Shown one piece after another: positions 7,448 through 14,985 of a stretch of 16,929 bases of DNA. Position 1 is the first letter of the stretch. The number at the start of each line of letters is the position of its first letter. The position numbers were made by a program, and so were the translations under genes. Origin of the DNA: Actinomycetes bacterium (lineage in GTDB: Bacteria; Actinomycetota; Actinomycetes; Propionibacteriales; Nocardioidaceae); the NCBI GenBank assembly GCA_029779385.1, contig JAKPAQ010000487.1:1-16929 (forward strand). The letters are read 5' to 3'. The notes beneath the pieces were generated by a model. It was not told the origin of the DNA. It searched no databases and saw only the letters and a list, made by a program, of their open reading frames with translations.

Positions 7448-7480
7448 TTGTGTGTCTGTTGTGAGGTTCCTGTGAACGGC
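7448..7480 (-). promoter_or_regulatory. Three 11-bp-spaced direct repeats upstream of the dioxygenase–tat cluster
   Basis: Read on the plus strand, TTGTGTG (7448), TTGTGAG (7459) and CTGTGAA (7470) recur at exact 11-base steps; on the minus strand this gives TTCACAG, CTCACAA and CACACAA. Tandem half-sites one helical turn apart are typical of OmpR/PhoB-type response regulators. Downstream in the direction of the gene, TAGAGG (7434–7429) is a possible -10 element. A -35 placed 17 bases upstream of it would fall in the nearest repeat, as in activator-dependent promoters. The leader would be about 35 bases. The repeats are seen; the regulator class is inferred. Confidence 0.5.
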
Positions 7481-7564
7481 CGACGCCGCAGCTGGCAAAA
7501 TTTCCATCTCGGCTCGCCCTTGATTACCCCGCCCAACCCGACCCCGGTAGGCTCTCTAACTGAT

Positions 7565-7580
7565 CGGCCGCCTGCGGCCG
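7565..7580. repeat. GC-rich hairpin between the tat cluster and tRNA-Lys
   Basis: CGGCCG (7565–7570) and CGGCCG (7575–7580) form a 6-bp stem with the 4-base loop CCTG. A second possible pairing follows: CCCCGG (7582–7587) with CCGGGG (7603–7608), which just reaches the first base of the tRNA. There is no T-tract, so these do not look like ordinary terminators. They could shape the 5' leader of the tRNA precursor. The rest of the 7388–7607 stretch holds the repeats at 7448–7480 and a possible tRNA -10 (TAGGCT, 7548–7553). Confidence 0.5.
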
Positions 7581-7607
7581 TCCCCGGCGGCTAGCGCCAC
7601 AACCGGG

Positions 7608-7680
7608 GGGCCTCTAGCTCAATTGGCAGAGCAGCGGACTTTTAATCCGCGGGTTGTGGGTTCGAGTCCCACGGGGCCCA
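7608..7680 (+). tRNA. tRNA-Lys (anticodon UUU)
   Basis: A full cloverleaf of 73 bases is visible. The acceptor stem pairs GGGCCTC (7608–7614) with GGGGCCC (7673–7679), with one G·U pair, and the discriminator is A7680. The D arm is GCTC/GAGC with loop AATTGGCA. The anticodon stem is GCGGA/TCCGC with loop CTTTTAA, so the anticodon is TTT (7641–7643) for lysine. The T arm is GTGGG/CCCAC with loop TTCGAGT. The genome does not encode the full CCA end (CCG follows). TAGGCT at 7548–7553 could be the -10 of its promoter; the only nearby -35-like word, TTGATT at 7520, is 22 bases away, so the promoter is uncertain. Confidence 0.97.
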
Positions 7681-7768
7681 CCGGAAACCTTCGTGAAAAT
7701 AGTCACAAAAGCGAGATTTTATCGCCTCCGGACTCGTTCTGAGCCGCCTCCTCTGGAAGAATCAACTT

Positions 7769-7830
7769 ATTCAGCGGTCTCGGGTTGTCGCTGAATGCGC
7801 CACATTCCCTCTCGCGCAATTGCGCCACAT
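7769..7830 (+). promoter_or_regulatory. Repeat-rich control region upstream of the DivIVA-domain gene
   Basis: Three perfect patterns overlap in about 60 bases. ATTCAGCG (7769–7776) and CGCTGAAT (7789–7796) form an inverted repeat with a 12-base spacer, so the half-sites are two helical turns apart. TGCGCCACAT occurs at 7796–7805 and again at 7821–7830, 25 bases apart. GCGCAATTGCGC (7814–7825) is a 12-bp palindrome overlapping the second copy. A weak -10 (AACAAT, 7835–7840) lies nine bases before the ATG at 7850, and there is no Shine-Dalgarno sequence, so the mRNA may be leaderless. The palindrome would then cover the -35 region, fitting an operator. The function is inferred. Confidence 0.45.
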
Positions 7831-7849
7831 CTGAAACAATGGTCACACC

Positions 7850-8665
7850 ATGAGCAGCCCCACGTCTCACTTCCGTACCATCATGCGCGGCTACGACCCA
7901 GCCGAGGTTGACGCCCATATCGCGACTCTCAAAGAGCACACTAAGTCGCTACGCCAGCAGATCGCCGAGCTGGAATCCCAGGTTGGATCGCTCAAAGAAC
8001 CGAACTTCGCCAACTTAGGTGAGCGCGTTGGTCAAATCCTCTCCTTGGCAGAAGAAGAGGCCAAGGACCTGCGAAAAAACGCCGAGCGCGAAACTCGCAC
8101 CCAGCGCACCGACGCGGCTGACGCCGCTCGCCGAGTGCGTAAGGAAGCCGACGAATACGGCTCCAAGACTCGCGCCAGCGCAAACGCGGAGGCCGAAAAG
8201 CGCATCGCAGAGGCACACGACAAGGCCGAGGCCGAATGGCAGGCTCACGTAACCCGAGTTGCCGAGGCTGAAGAAGACTTTGTAATCACCGATGCCGCTC
8301 GCCGCAAAGAGGCGGAGGAGTCGATGTCGCGTGCCCTCGCCGAACACAGCCGGGTTATTGCCGACCTTGAAGCAGAAGCAAAGCGCGTTCGACTTGAAAT
8401 CGAGTCCGAGCGTGCCGAAACGCAACGACACAACGAACTCACTGTCGACGAGGCGAAGGTACAGGCAGCCACGCTGATCGCCGAAGCCAAAGCCACCGCC
8501 GAGAGAATTCGGATCGAATCAGAGAACGAAGTGGCCGAGATCGCCGATCGCCGAGATCGCATCAACGCCCAACTGGCCAACGTTCGCCAGATGCTGGCGT
8601 CGCTGGTAGGCGACGGCGGCGACCAAGGCTTGCTTTCTGGAACCAGCAGCGAACGAGCTTCCTGA
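7850..8665 (+). CDS. DivIVA-domain coiled-coil protein
   Basis: This 271-residue protein begins with the DivIVA signature FRTIMRGYDPAEVDAHI (8–24). In DivIVA/Wag31 this segment binds the curved membrane at poles and septa. Almost all the rest is a long charged coiled coil (about 25–60 and 68–250) rich in Ala, Glu, Arg and Lys, with a short disordered tail. It is probably not the essential polar-growth Wag31 itself: it has a single short signature and no neighbouring sepF/ftsZ genes. It may be one of the extra DivIVA-like scaffold proteins found in actinobacteria. It stands alone between tRNA-Lys and a strong terminator, so it is likely a single-gene unit. The ATG is the first in frame and directly precedes the signature. 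Confidence 0.85.
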   Translation: MSSPTSHFRTIMRGYDPAEVDAHIATLKEHTKSLRQQIAELESQVGSLKEPNFANLGERVGQILSLAEEEAKDLRKNAERETRTQRTDAADAARRVRKEADEYGSKTRASANAEAEKRIAEAHDKAEAEWQAHVTRVAEAEEDFVITDAARRKEAEESMSRALAEHSRVIADLEAEAKRVRLEIESERAETQRHNELTVDEAKVQAATLIAEAKATAERIRIESENEVAEIADRRDRINAQLANVRQMLASLVGDGGDQGLLSGTSSERAS

Positions 8666-8684
8666 ACCGAACTAGCCAAACGAG

Positions 8685-8722
8685 AACGACCCACCAACTG
8701 GAATGGTGGGTCGTTTCTTTTT
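8685..8722 (+). terminator. Rho-independent terminator after the DivIVA-domain gene
   Basis: AACGACCCACCA (8685–8696) pairs perfectly with TGGTGGGTCGTT (8704–8715) around the 7-base loop ACTGGAA. The tract TTTCTTTTT (8714–8722) follows. It lies 20 bases after the stop at 8665. This is the only strong intrinsic terminator I see in the window. Confidence 0.95.
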
Positions 8723-8876
8723 GCCTCTTGGCGACAGCAATAGCCCGGTGGGACTAGCCGCACTAATACTTCGATACGGCAGTTCAGATACCGCCGTTAT
8801 TTGAGCGAAAAAAGTTCCGCGTTTGCCAAATTAGATCCCTTTGGGGGGTTTGCAGCACCCCTCCACTTGGGCCATC

Positions 8877-9869
8877 ATGAGTCTCGTGAGTCACACTCGT
8901 AACATCAGCACCACACTTTCCGTGGTCATAGTCGTGACCCTGATTCTTGCTGGAACTGCGTATGCCGTTTCGATGCGAACAGCAACACCAGAATCAACCT
9001 CCATCTCGCTGCTGAGCGCCGGCGCAAACTCCGGGAAAGACCTCCGCCTGGCAGCGAGCGTGCGAACTGCTACCGCCGGCACCCCCATCTCACTAAGCGT
9101 CACCTCCGTCACTAACCACCCGCGTAAAGTGACGCTCCAGCGCTGGGACGCCAGCCGGCGTTCCTGGCGTACAGTCGGGACGAAAACCGTGCGCAAGACT
9201 GCCACTTTTAGGCACGCGCCGGCGGTCGGTGTGAATAAGTACCGCGCGCAGGCCCCGAAACTAAAACATCGTCTCGGCGGGAAGTCCCATACCCACAAAG
9301 CCGCCGTTTCTTCAGTTGTCGCCGTTACCGCAACGGCCACGGCGCCAACTGCCCCGACACCGGCCCCAACAACCAGCCCGACCACGCCAGCAGAAAAGGT
9401 CGAACTCAGTCCGGCGGAAAGTAACCTCTTCGATGCCATCGCGACTGTCCGCCAGTCCTATGCCCCCACCGTCCATCAGGGCGATGCGCAAAGTGCGAAC
9501 GACTGCCTGACAACGTACGCCCGCGAACACTCGGCCTGGATGGCCGACCAAGGCGCAGCGGCCGACCCTGGCTCAGACGCGCACAAGGACGCCGGGCGCC
9601 AATTGCCAGCGAAAGCCTGCGCCGGTTTTACGGTCAACGCAGTGACTCGCGCAGTCGGCGCAGAATCAAGCGCCACAGCCGTTATCGATCAAACCATTAA
9701 AGCCTGGCTGTCCTCGCCCTACGGCGAACCAGACCGACTGCTCTCGGTCTGCCAGACCGCCCCTTCGTACGAATTCGGAGTCGCGATCAAAGACTCCAAA
9801 TCGGCCCATTGGGTGACGGTGTTGGTAGCGAGTGAAACCAAATCCACCAAGACGACGGGAGTTTGCTAA
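8877..9869 (+). CDS. Membrane-tethered or secreted protein with a CAP (SCP/PR1)-like domain
   Basis: This 330-residue protein has an uncleaved-type signal or membrane helix (about 12–32). It continues with a region of beta-strand character (about 55–128) containing TLQRWDASRRSWRTVGT, a pattern also seen in bacterial Ig-like surface modules. An Ala/Thr/Pro linker (about 150–175) leads to a C-terminal domain (178–320). That domain resembles CAP proteins: NLFDAIATVR (183–192), LTTYAREHSAWMADQG (211–226), AVIDQTIKAWLSSP (268–281) and GVAIKDSKSAHWVTVLVAS (301–319). The usual SPGHRxxLL segment reads SPYGEPDRLL, so a conserved His is missing and the fold may be degenerate. Four Cys (210, 248, 292, 330) could form disulfides. 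The ATG at 8877 is preferred over an earlier TTG; no clear Shine-Dalgarno precedes it, but a small hairpin (GGGGT/ACCCC, 8845–8861) does. The stop overlaps the DUF1800 start. Confidence 0.68.
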   Translation: MSLVSHTRNISTTLSVVIVVTLILAGTAYAVSMRTATPESTSISLLSAGANSGKDLRLAASVRTATAGTPISLSVTSVTNHPRKVTLQRWDASRRSWRTVGTKTVRKTATFRHAPAVGVNKYRAQAPKLKHRLGGKSHTHKAAVSSVVAVTATATAPTAPTPAPTTSPTTPAEKVELSPAESNLFDAIATVRQSYAPTVHQGDAQSANDCLTTYAREHSAWMADQGAAADPGSDAHKDAGRQLPAKACAGFTVNAVTRAVGAESSATAVIDQTIKAWLSSPYGEPDRLLSVCQTAPSYEFGVAIKDSKSAHWVTVLVASETKSTKTTGVC

Positions 9870-11347
9870 TGGCTACCGTCCCAGGGACACAACCCCTGCT
9901 GCCCGAGTCCGCCCAGCAGGTAGTGCGTCGGTTCACCTTCGGTTACAACTCGCGCCTCGCGGCCCAAGTGCTGCGCCATCGCGACGTTTACGCGTGGCTG
10001 GAGGACCAATTCCAGGTCAACCCCGACCCAGACGCGAATGCGACGCTGAACTGGTTCCCACGACTAGGCGACTCGCCTGCCACGGCGTGGAGCATGGCCC
10101 AAAGCGGCAAGTACGGCGGCTGGCAATACGGGAACGACTTCGCGATGTACAGCGTGGCCCGACGCGTTGCAGCCACTAACCAAGTCCACGAGATGATGGT
10201 CGACTTTTGGTCGAACCTGCTGCACATTCCGGTCGGCGAAGACTCAAGTTTCCCCTGGCGACTCGACTACGACGCCAAGGCGATTCGCCCGAACGCGCTC
10301 ACCTCGTACAAGCAACTGCTGAACGCGGCCGTCGTCCACCCGGCAATGAGCGGATTCCTCACGAACTATCGAAACACCGCCCAGAAGATCAACGAGAACC
10401 TCGGTCGAGAACTCCTCGAGCTCTATACCGTCGGGCGCCCCGACCCGAAAGCGGCACAACCGCACTATTCCGAAGATGACGTGAAGAACTCGGCCCGCCT
10501 GCTCACTGGCTTCACCGTCAAGGTGTTCGACGGGTTTGCAGCCGGCTACGACCCGAAACTGCATTACGTCGGCCCGGTCACGATCATGGGCCAGACCTTC
10601 ACTAACTCCGCCGCTGACGGCCGCGCTGAACTAACCCGGTACTTGAATTGGTTGGCCGTTCACCCGCGAACCGCAAAACGAATCGCCGCCAGGCTTTGCG
10701 CTCGGTTCGTCTCTGACGACGCCCCGCAAAGCGTGATCGACGCGGTTGCCCAGACCTACCTCGACAGTGACACCGACATCAAGTCCTGCCTGCGCACGCT
10801 GATCGCCCACCCGGCGTTCAAAGCTTCAGCCATGCAAAAGGCTCGCACCCCAATCGAGGACGTCATCGCCGCCGAGCGAGCCTGCGACATCACCCATACC
10901 GGCGCCGGCTCAGATTCACGGGTCGAAAACATCGCTTGGTTCTGCAGTTGGACCGGCCAGGCCCCATTTTCTTGGCCGCGCCCTGACGGCTTCCCCGAAA
11001 AATCCGACACCTATCTCTCCCCCGCGAGAATGCTTCGGTCGTGGACACACCACACGTGGACCGCAGGACCAAATGGCCAACTAAAGCAAGCCGAACGGCC
11101 GACTTCACGCGAACTGTCGCCGCCGGTTTGGCCGCTACCGCTTGCGGACCTGATTCACCACCAAGCAGTAATGATGACCGGCCGCCGAGCCACCGATGAC
11201 GTCGTCAGCGCCGTCGCCACCTTGGTGGACAAGAAGATCAGCCACGTCTTCAAGTACGACTGGGAAAAGAAGAACGACCATATGGCGTGGATGCTCACCC
11301 TGATCCGAACCGCGATCCTGAATGCGCCGGAGGCGATGTTGCGATGA
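9869..11347 (+). CDS. DUF1800 family protein
   Basis: This 492-residue protein shows DUF1800 features: an N-terminal RRFTFGYN (20–27), WSNLLHIPVG (114–123), and the family hallmark KINENLGRELLELYTVG (173–189) followed by YSEDDVKNSARLLTGF (200–215). The biochemical role of the family is unknown. Its genes are very often next to a DUF1501 gene, as here. I see no signal peptide. The ATG (9869) shares one base with the TAA of the CAP-like gene, and GGGAG lies seven bases upstream. Its own TGA overlaps the DUF1501 start by four bases. The three genes therefore read as one coupled operon. Confidence 0.9.
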   Translation: MATVPGTQPLLPESAQQVVRRFTFGYNSRLAAQVLRHRDVYAWLEDQFQVNPDPDANATLNWFPRLGDSPATAWSMAQSGKYGGWQYGNDFAMYSVARRVAATNQVHEMMVDFWSNLLHIPVGEDSSFPWRLDYDAKAIRPNALTSYKQLLNAAVVHPAMSGFLTNYRNTAQKINENLGRELLELYTVGRPDPKAAQPHYSEDDVKNSARLLTGFTVKVFDGFAAGYDPKLHYVGPVTIMGQTFTNSAADGRAELTRYLNWLAVHPRTAKRIAARLCARFVSDDAPQSVIDAVAQTYLDSDTDIKSCLRTLIAHPAFKASAMQKARTPIEDVIAAERACDITHTGAGSDSRVENIAWFCSWTGQAPFSWPRPDGFPEKSDTYLSPARMLRSWTHHTWTAGPNGQLKQAERPTSRELSPPVWPLPLADLIHHQAVMMTGRRATDDVVSAVATLVDKKISHVFKYDWEKKNDHMAWMLTLIRTAILNAPEAMLR

Positions 11348-12603
11348 GCGACCTACACGACGACTCCTGTGTCGACTATGGCCTAACTCGCCGGAACCTG
11401 TTGCGTTCGGCCGGTTTGGTTGGCATGGCCGGAGTCGCCACGTCGATGTTCGGCCAGGTCCTGACCTCGACCGCTTTTGGCGCAACCAACGAGAACATCC
11501 TGGTGGTGCTTTCGTTGCGCGGCGGCGCCGACGGACTCTCGATGCTGGTGCCCCACGCCGAATCGGCGTACTACGCGGCCCGACCGAATGTGGCCGTCGC
11601 CAAGAACACCCTGCTGGCCCCGGACAACACCTTCGGCCTGCACCCGGCGTTTGCGCCACTGGCGGACTTGTGGACTGCCGGAAAGATGGCCGCCATTCAC
11701 GCTGTGGGCATGCCGGTACCGAACCGCTCCCACTTTGAAGCGATGGAACTGCTCGAGGACGCCGACGCCGGCTCGGCCGAGCGCGTTGGCTGGCTAAACC
11801 GGATGATCGGCTGTTTCGCTTCGAACGATGTTTTTGATGGCGTCCAGGTAGGCACTACCGTCATGCCCACCTCGCTGATTGGCCCCGAACCGTCGTTTGC
11901 GACCTCCGATTTCGAATCGCTTTCAGTCCCTTGGGGCGACAATGCTGAAATCGGCCCGAAGGTGCGCACCGCCTTGGCGAGCATGTACAAAGATGCCGGT
12001 TCGGTCATCGGTCGTACCGGCCAAGACGCCCTCGTGCTGGACAAGCGAGCCGGTGCGATTGCCGCCATCGAAAAGCAGGGTCCACAAAATGGCGCCAAAT
12101 ATGAACCCAGTTATTCCGAACTCGGCCAGGCGCTGGCAAGTTCGGCCGCCCTGATCAAGTCAGGTGTGGGTGTTCGGGCAATCGCCGTTGACTTCGGCGG
12201 CTGGGATCACCACGTCGACGTCAGTTGGCGGATCGCTTCTCAGATAAAGGAGATGGCTAACTGTCTCAAGGCGTTCTTCCAAGACCTCGGCCCACACGCT
12301 TCACGAGTGACCGTGGTGACGTTGAGCGAGTTCGGTCGGCGCCTCGAACAAAACGGCGCGGCTGGCGTTGACCACGGCTACGGCAATGCCGTCTTTGCCT
12401 TCGGTGCAGGCGTCAAGGGCGGCTACTACGCGAACTGGCCGACCCTCTCGGGCTCGAACCTGCGAGACGGCGACCTGAACGTCACGACCGACTATCGGAA
12501 CGTACTTTCGGAGATCTTGGAAGCTCGATTCCCTTCGGTCGGTGTCGGTACGGTGTTCCCCGGGCTGACTCGAAACAACCTCGGTTTCATGTCGCCTTAC
12601 TGA
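11344..12603 (+). CDS. DUF1501 family protein with Tat signal
   Basis: This 419-residue protein starts with a twin-arginine signal: LTRRNLLRSAG (14–24), a hydrophobic stretch, and a likely cleavage site after AFGA (about residue 47). The mature part has VVLSLRGGADGLSMLVP (54–70), LHPAFAPL (99–106), GGWDHHVD (285–292), VVTLSEFGRR (324–333) and DHGYGNAVFAFGAG (343–356), the landmarks of DUF1501. This family is related to the alkaline phosphatase/sulfatase fold, and the Asp/His-rich motifs could bind metal, but no reaction is established. The start at 11344 is supported by GGAGG about ten bases upstream and the ATGA overlap with DUF1800. It is a second likely client for the Tat system in this window. 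Confidence 0.91.
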   Translation: MSDLHDDSCVDYGLTRRNLLRSAGLVGMAGVATSMFGQVLTSTAFGATNENILVVLSLRGGADGLSMLVPHAESAYYAARPNVAVAKNTLLAPDNTFGLHPAFAPLADLWTAGKMAAIHAVGMPVPNRSHFEAMELLEDADAGSAERVGWLNRMIGCFASNDVFDGVQVGTTVMPTSLIGPEPSFATSDFESLSVPWGDNAEIGPKVRTALASMYKDAGSVIGRTGQDALVLDKRAGAIAAIEKQGPQNGAKYEPSYSELGQALASSAALIKSGVGVRAIAVDFGGWDHHVDVSWRIASQIKEMANCLKAFFQDLGPHASRVTVVTLSEFGRRLEQNGAAGVDHGYGNAVFAFGAGVKGGYYANWPTLSGSNLRDGDLNVTTDYRNVLSEILEARFPSVGVGTVFPGLTRNNLGFMSPY

Positions 12604-12639
12604 GCGGCGACGCATCGTGATCAAGGATAAATTGAACTG

Positions 12640-13347
12640 ATGAACTCGCTTCGCAGTCCGTGGATCGGCGCATTCGCAGTCGCTTTCGTCGCCCACTTAG
12701 CTTTACTTGCGGCCGAGGCGACGCCGTGGGACACCGTCACCAAGTGCCTTCTTGCTCCGCTGCTGATCGGCTGGGTTCTGCAGCAAGGCGGCCCCCGGAT
12801 AATCGTTTTGGCATTGGTGTTCTGTTTCTTCGGCGACCTTTTCCTGGACCTAAACGAGGCTTGGTTCTTGGCCGGGATGGCGGCCTTTGCGGGTGCTCAT
12901 GTCTGCTTCGTCGCCTTCTTCGTGCGCCAAGGTGCAATAGCGGGACTGAAGCAACGGCCGTGGATCGCTGTGGTCTTGGCGCTGATCGCGGTCGGCGTGC
13001 TGGCTTGGGCATGGAGCGGGCTCGAAAGCGGACTCCGGGTTCCCGTCGCGGTCTACGCATTTCTACTTTCGACCACTGCGGCCACTGCGCTGGCGGTCGA
13101 CCTGCGCGCCGGAATTGGCGGCTTGCTCTTCCTCTTCTCCGACGCGGTCATCGCGCTAGGGATTGCCGGCCGAGTCAACGACGGCGCAGTCACGAGCCTA
13201 ACGATCATGTTCACCTATGGGCTAGCTCTGTTCTTCTTAGCTACCGCAACCGTGTGGTTGGCGGCCAAGACTGCGGGCTTTGATCCGACTCAAGCCACGG
13301 ACTGCTGGCCCACCTCAGAAACCGGACCGGGCAAAATGTCCATATGA
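12640..13347 (+). CDS. YhhN/TMEM86-family membrane protein (lysoplasmalogenase-like)
   Basis: This 235-residue integral membrane protein has about eight hydrophobic segments. Family landmarks are TKCLLAPLL (34–42), [11 protein letters not shown] (61–71) with Asp66, and [14 protein letters not shown] (160–173) with Asp168. Family members include lysoplasmalogenases, which cleave the vinyl ether bond of lysoplasmalogens; whether this bacterium has plasmalogens is not known from the window. It begins 36 bases after the DUF1501 stop and its own stop overlaps the pgm start by four bases (ATGA). The last 25 residues are polar and not part of the family core. Confidence 0.82.
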   Translation: MNSLRSPWIGAFAVAFVAHLALLAAEATPWDTVTKCLLAPLLIGWVLQQGGPRIIVLALVFCFFGDLFLDLNEAWFLAGMAAFAGAHVCFVAFFVRQGAIAGLKQRPWIAVVLALIAVGVLAWAWSGLESGLRVPVAVYAFLLSTTAATALAVDLRAGIGGLLFLFSDAVIALGIAGRVNDGAVTSLTIMFTYGLALFFLATATVWLAAKTAGFDPTQATDCWPTSETGPGKMSI

Positions 13348-14984
13348 GCGACCCACGCGCCGGACTACCGGCTGAGCCGGCAGACCTAGTCGACTTGGCC
13401 GAACTCGTCGAGGCTTACTACTCGCGCCACCCAGACCCAGCCAACGTGGATCAACAGGTCACGTTCGGCACGAGTGGCCACCGAGGCTCGAGCCTGAACA
13501 CTTCTTTCAACGACGACCATATCGCCGCCACCACGCAGGCGATCTGCGAATACCGGGCCGCCGAAGCGATCACTGGCCCGCTGTTCATCGGCCGCGACAC
13601 GCATGCACTTTCGGAGCCGGCGTGGCAAACCGCGATCGAGGTTCTCGTCGCAAACCAGGTGGACGTTCTCGTCGACAGTCGCAACGGGTTCACGCCGACG
13701 CCAGCGATTTCTCATGCCATCTTGACCGCCAACCGAGACCGCAGCAGCGAGTTGGCCGACGGGATCGTGGTGACCCCGTCACACAATCCGCCAGCCGATG
13801 GCGGGTTCAAATACAACCCGCCCCACGGCGGTCCGGCCGACAGTTCGGCTACCGCCCAGATCGCGAACCGCGCTAACGAGTTGCTCGCTACCGGGTTAAA
13901 TCAGGTCCAGCGGGTGCCGTTTGAGCAGGCCTTGGCCGCGTGCGGAGCTTACGACTTCCTCGATGTGTACGTTCGAGATTTGGCGTCAATCATCGATCTG
14001 GAAGCGATCAAGATAGCCGGAATTAGGATCGGCGCCGACCCACTCGGCGGCGCCAGCGTCGCCTATTGGGGCGAAATCGCCGATCGCTACGGCCTCGACC
14101 TGACGGTGGTCAACCCGAACGTCGACCCTACGTTCGGCTTCATGACCTTGGACTGGGACGGCAAGATCCGAATGGACTGCTCGTCACCGGACGCAATGGC
14201 CTCGCTGATCGCCGGCCGCGACCGGTTCGACATTTCGACCGGCAACGACGCAGACGCTGACCGGCACGGGATTGTCACCGCCGATGCCGGACTGATGAAC
14301 CCCAACCATTTTCTGGCCGTCGCGATCGCTCACTTGTTCGGCGGGGCTCGGCCAAGTTGGCCAGCCGACGTCCAGATCGGCAAGACTCTCGTTTCGTCTT
14401 CGATGATCGACCGAGTTGCCGACGGCTTGGCCAAACCGCTGGTCGAAGTTCCGGTTGGGTTCAAATGGTTCGTGCCTGGGCTGCTCGACGGCACCTTAGG
14501 CTTTGGCGGCGAAGAGTCGGCCGGCGCCTCGTTCTTGCGGCTGGACGGAAGTGTCTGGACGACCGACAAGGACGGCATCATCCTAGCGTTGCTGGCGGCA
14601 GAGATTATGGCTACCACCGGCAAGTCACCCAGTGTGCTCTACCACGAACTGACCGAACGCTACGGTGCTCCCGCCTACGCGCGGATCGATGCTCCGGCGA
14701 CGAGGGCGCAAAAGGAACGGCTCGGACAGCTAACCGCGGCCGACGTCACCGCGACCGAACTGGCCGGCGAACCGATAACTTCTGTGCTGACTGAAGCGCC
14801 GGGAAACGGAGCCAAAATCGGCGGGATCAAGGTGACCACCGAGTCCGCTTGGTTCGCCGCCCGGCCGTCCGGAACCGAAGACGTTTACAAGATTTATGCC
14901 GAATCGTTCCGTGGCGTTGAACATTTGGCCGAAGTCCAAGCCGCAGCCAAATCACTCGTTGACTCAGTTTTGAAACGTAGCTGA
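13344..14984 (+). CDS. pgm: Phosphoglucomutase (alpha-D-glucose 1,6-phosphomutase)
   Basis: The enzyme interconverts glucose 1-phosphate and glucose 6-phosphate and links glycolysis with glycogen, trehalose and cell-wall sugar synthesis. At 546 residues it is the size of the E. coli-type Pgm. Motifs in order are [11 protein letters not shown] (40–50), the phosphoserine loop VVTPSHNPP (142–150) with Ser146, the metal loop [10 protein letters not shown] (300–309), the sugar loop GGEESAG (388–394), and the phosphate-binding RPSGTED (507–513). All key residues are present. The ATG overlaps the YhhN-family stop, so translation is probably coupled. The TGA lies one base from the stop of the converging exonuclease gene. 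Confidence 0.96.
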   Translation: MSDPRAGLPAEPADLVDLAELVEAYYSRHPDPANVDQQVTFGTSGHRGSSLNTSFNDDHIAATTQAICEYRAAEAITGPLFIGRDTHALSEPAWQTAIEVLVANQVDVLVDSRNGFTPTPAISHAILTANRDRSSELADGIVVTPSHNPPADGGFKYNPPHGGPADSSATAQIANRANELLATGLNQVQRVPFEQALAACGAYDFLDVYVRDLASIIDLEAIKIAGIRIGADPLGGASVAYWGEIADRYGLDLTVVNPNVDPTFGFMTLDWDGKIRMDCSSPDAMASLIAGRDRFDISTGNDADADRHGIVTADAGLMNPNHFLAVAIAHLFGGARPSWPADVQIGKTLVSSSMIDRVADGLAKPLVEVPVGFKWFVPGLLDGTLGFGGEESAGASFLRLDGSVWTTDKDGIILALLAAEIMATTGKSPSVLYHELTERYGAPAYARIDAPATRAQKERLGQLTAADVTATELAGEPITSVLTEAPGNGAKIGGIKVTTESAWFAARPSGTEDVYKIYAESFRGVEHLAEVQAAAKSLVDSVLKRS

Positions 14985-14985
14985 A

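Noticed and set aside
7706..7722. Possible tRNA terminator GCGA/TCGC
   Set aside because: The stem is four bases and there is no T-tract after it.
7703..7939. Minus-strand open frame of 78 codons overlapping the DivIVA-domain start
   Set aside because: It has no recognisable domain, overlaps the control region and a well-supported gene, and has no ribosome binding site that I can see.
8245..8763. Minus-strand open frame opposite the DivIVA-domain gene
   Set aside because: It is a Ser/Ala/Arg-rich mirror of the coiled-coil coding strand and crosses the terminator hairpin.
8776..8801. Possible hairpin ACGGC/GCCGT after the terminator
   Set aside because: The stem is only five bases with a 12-base loop, and a strong terminator already lies upstream.
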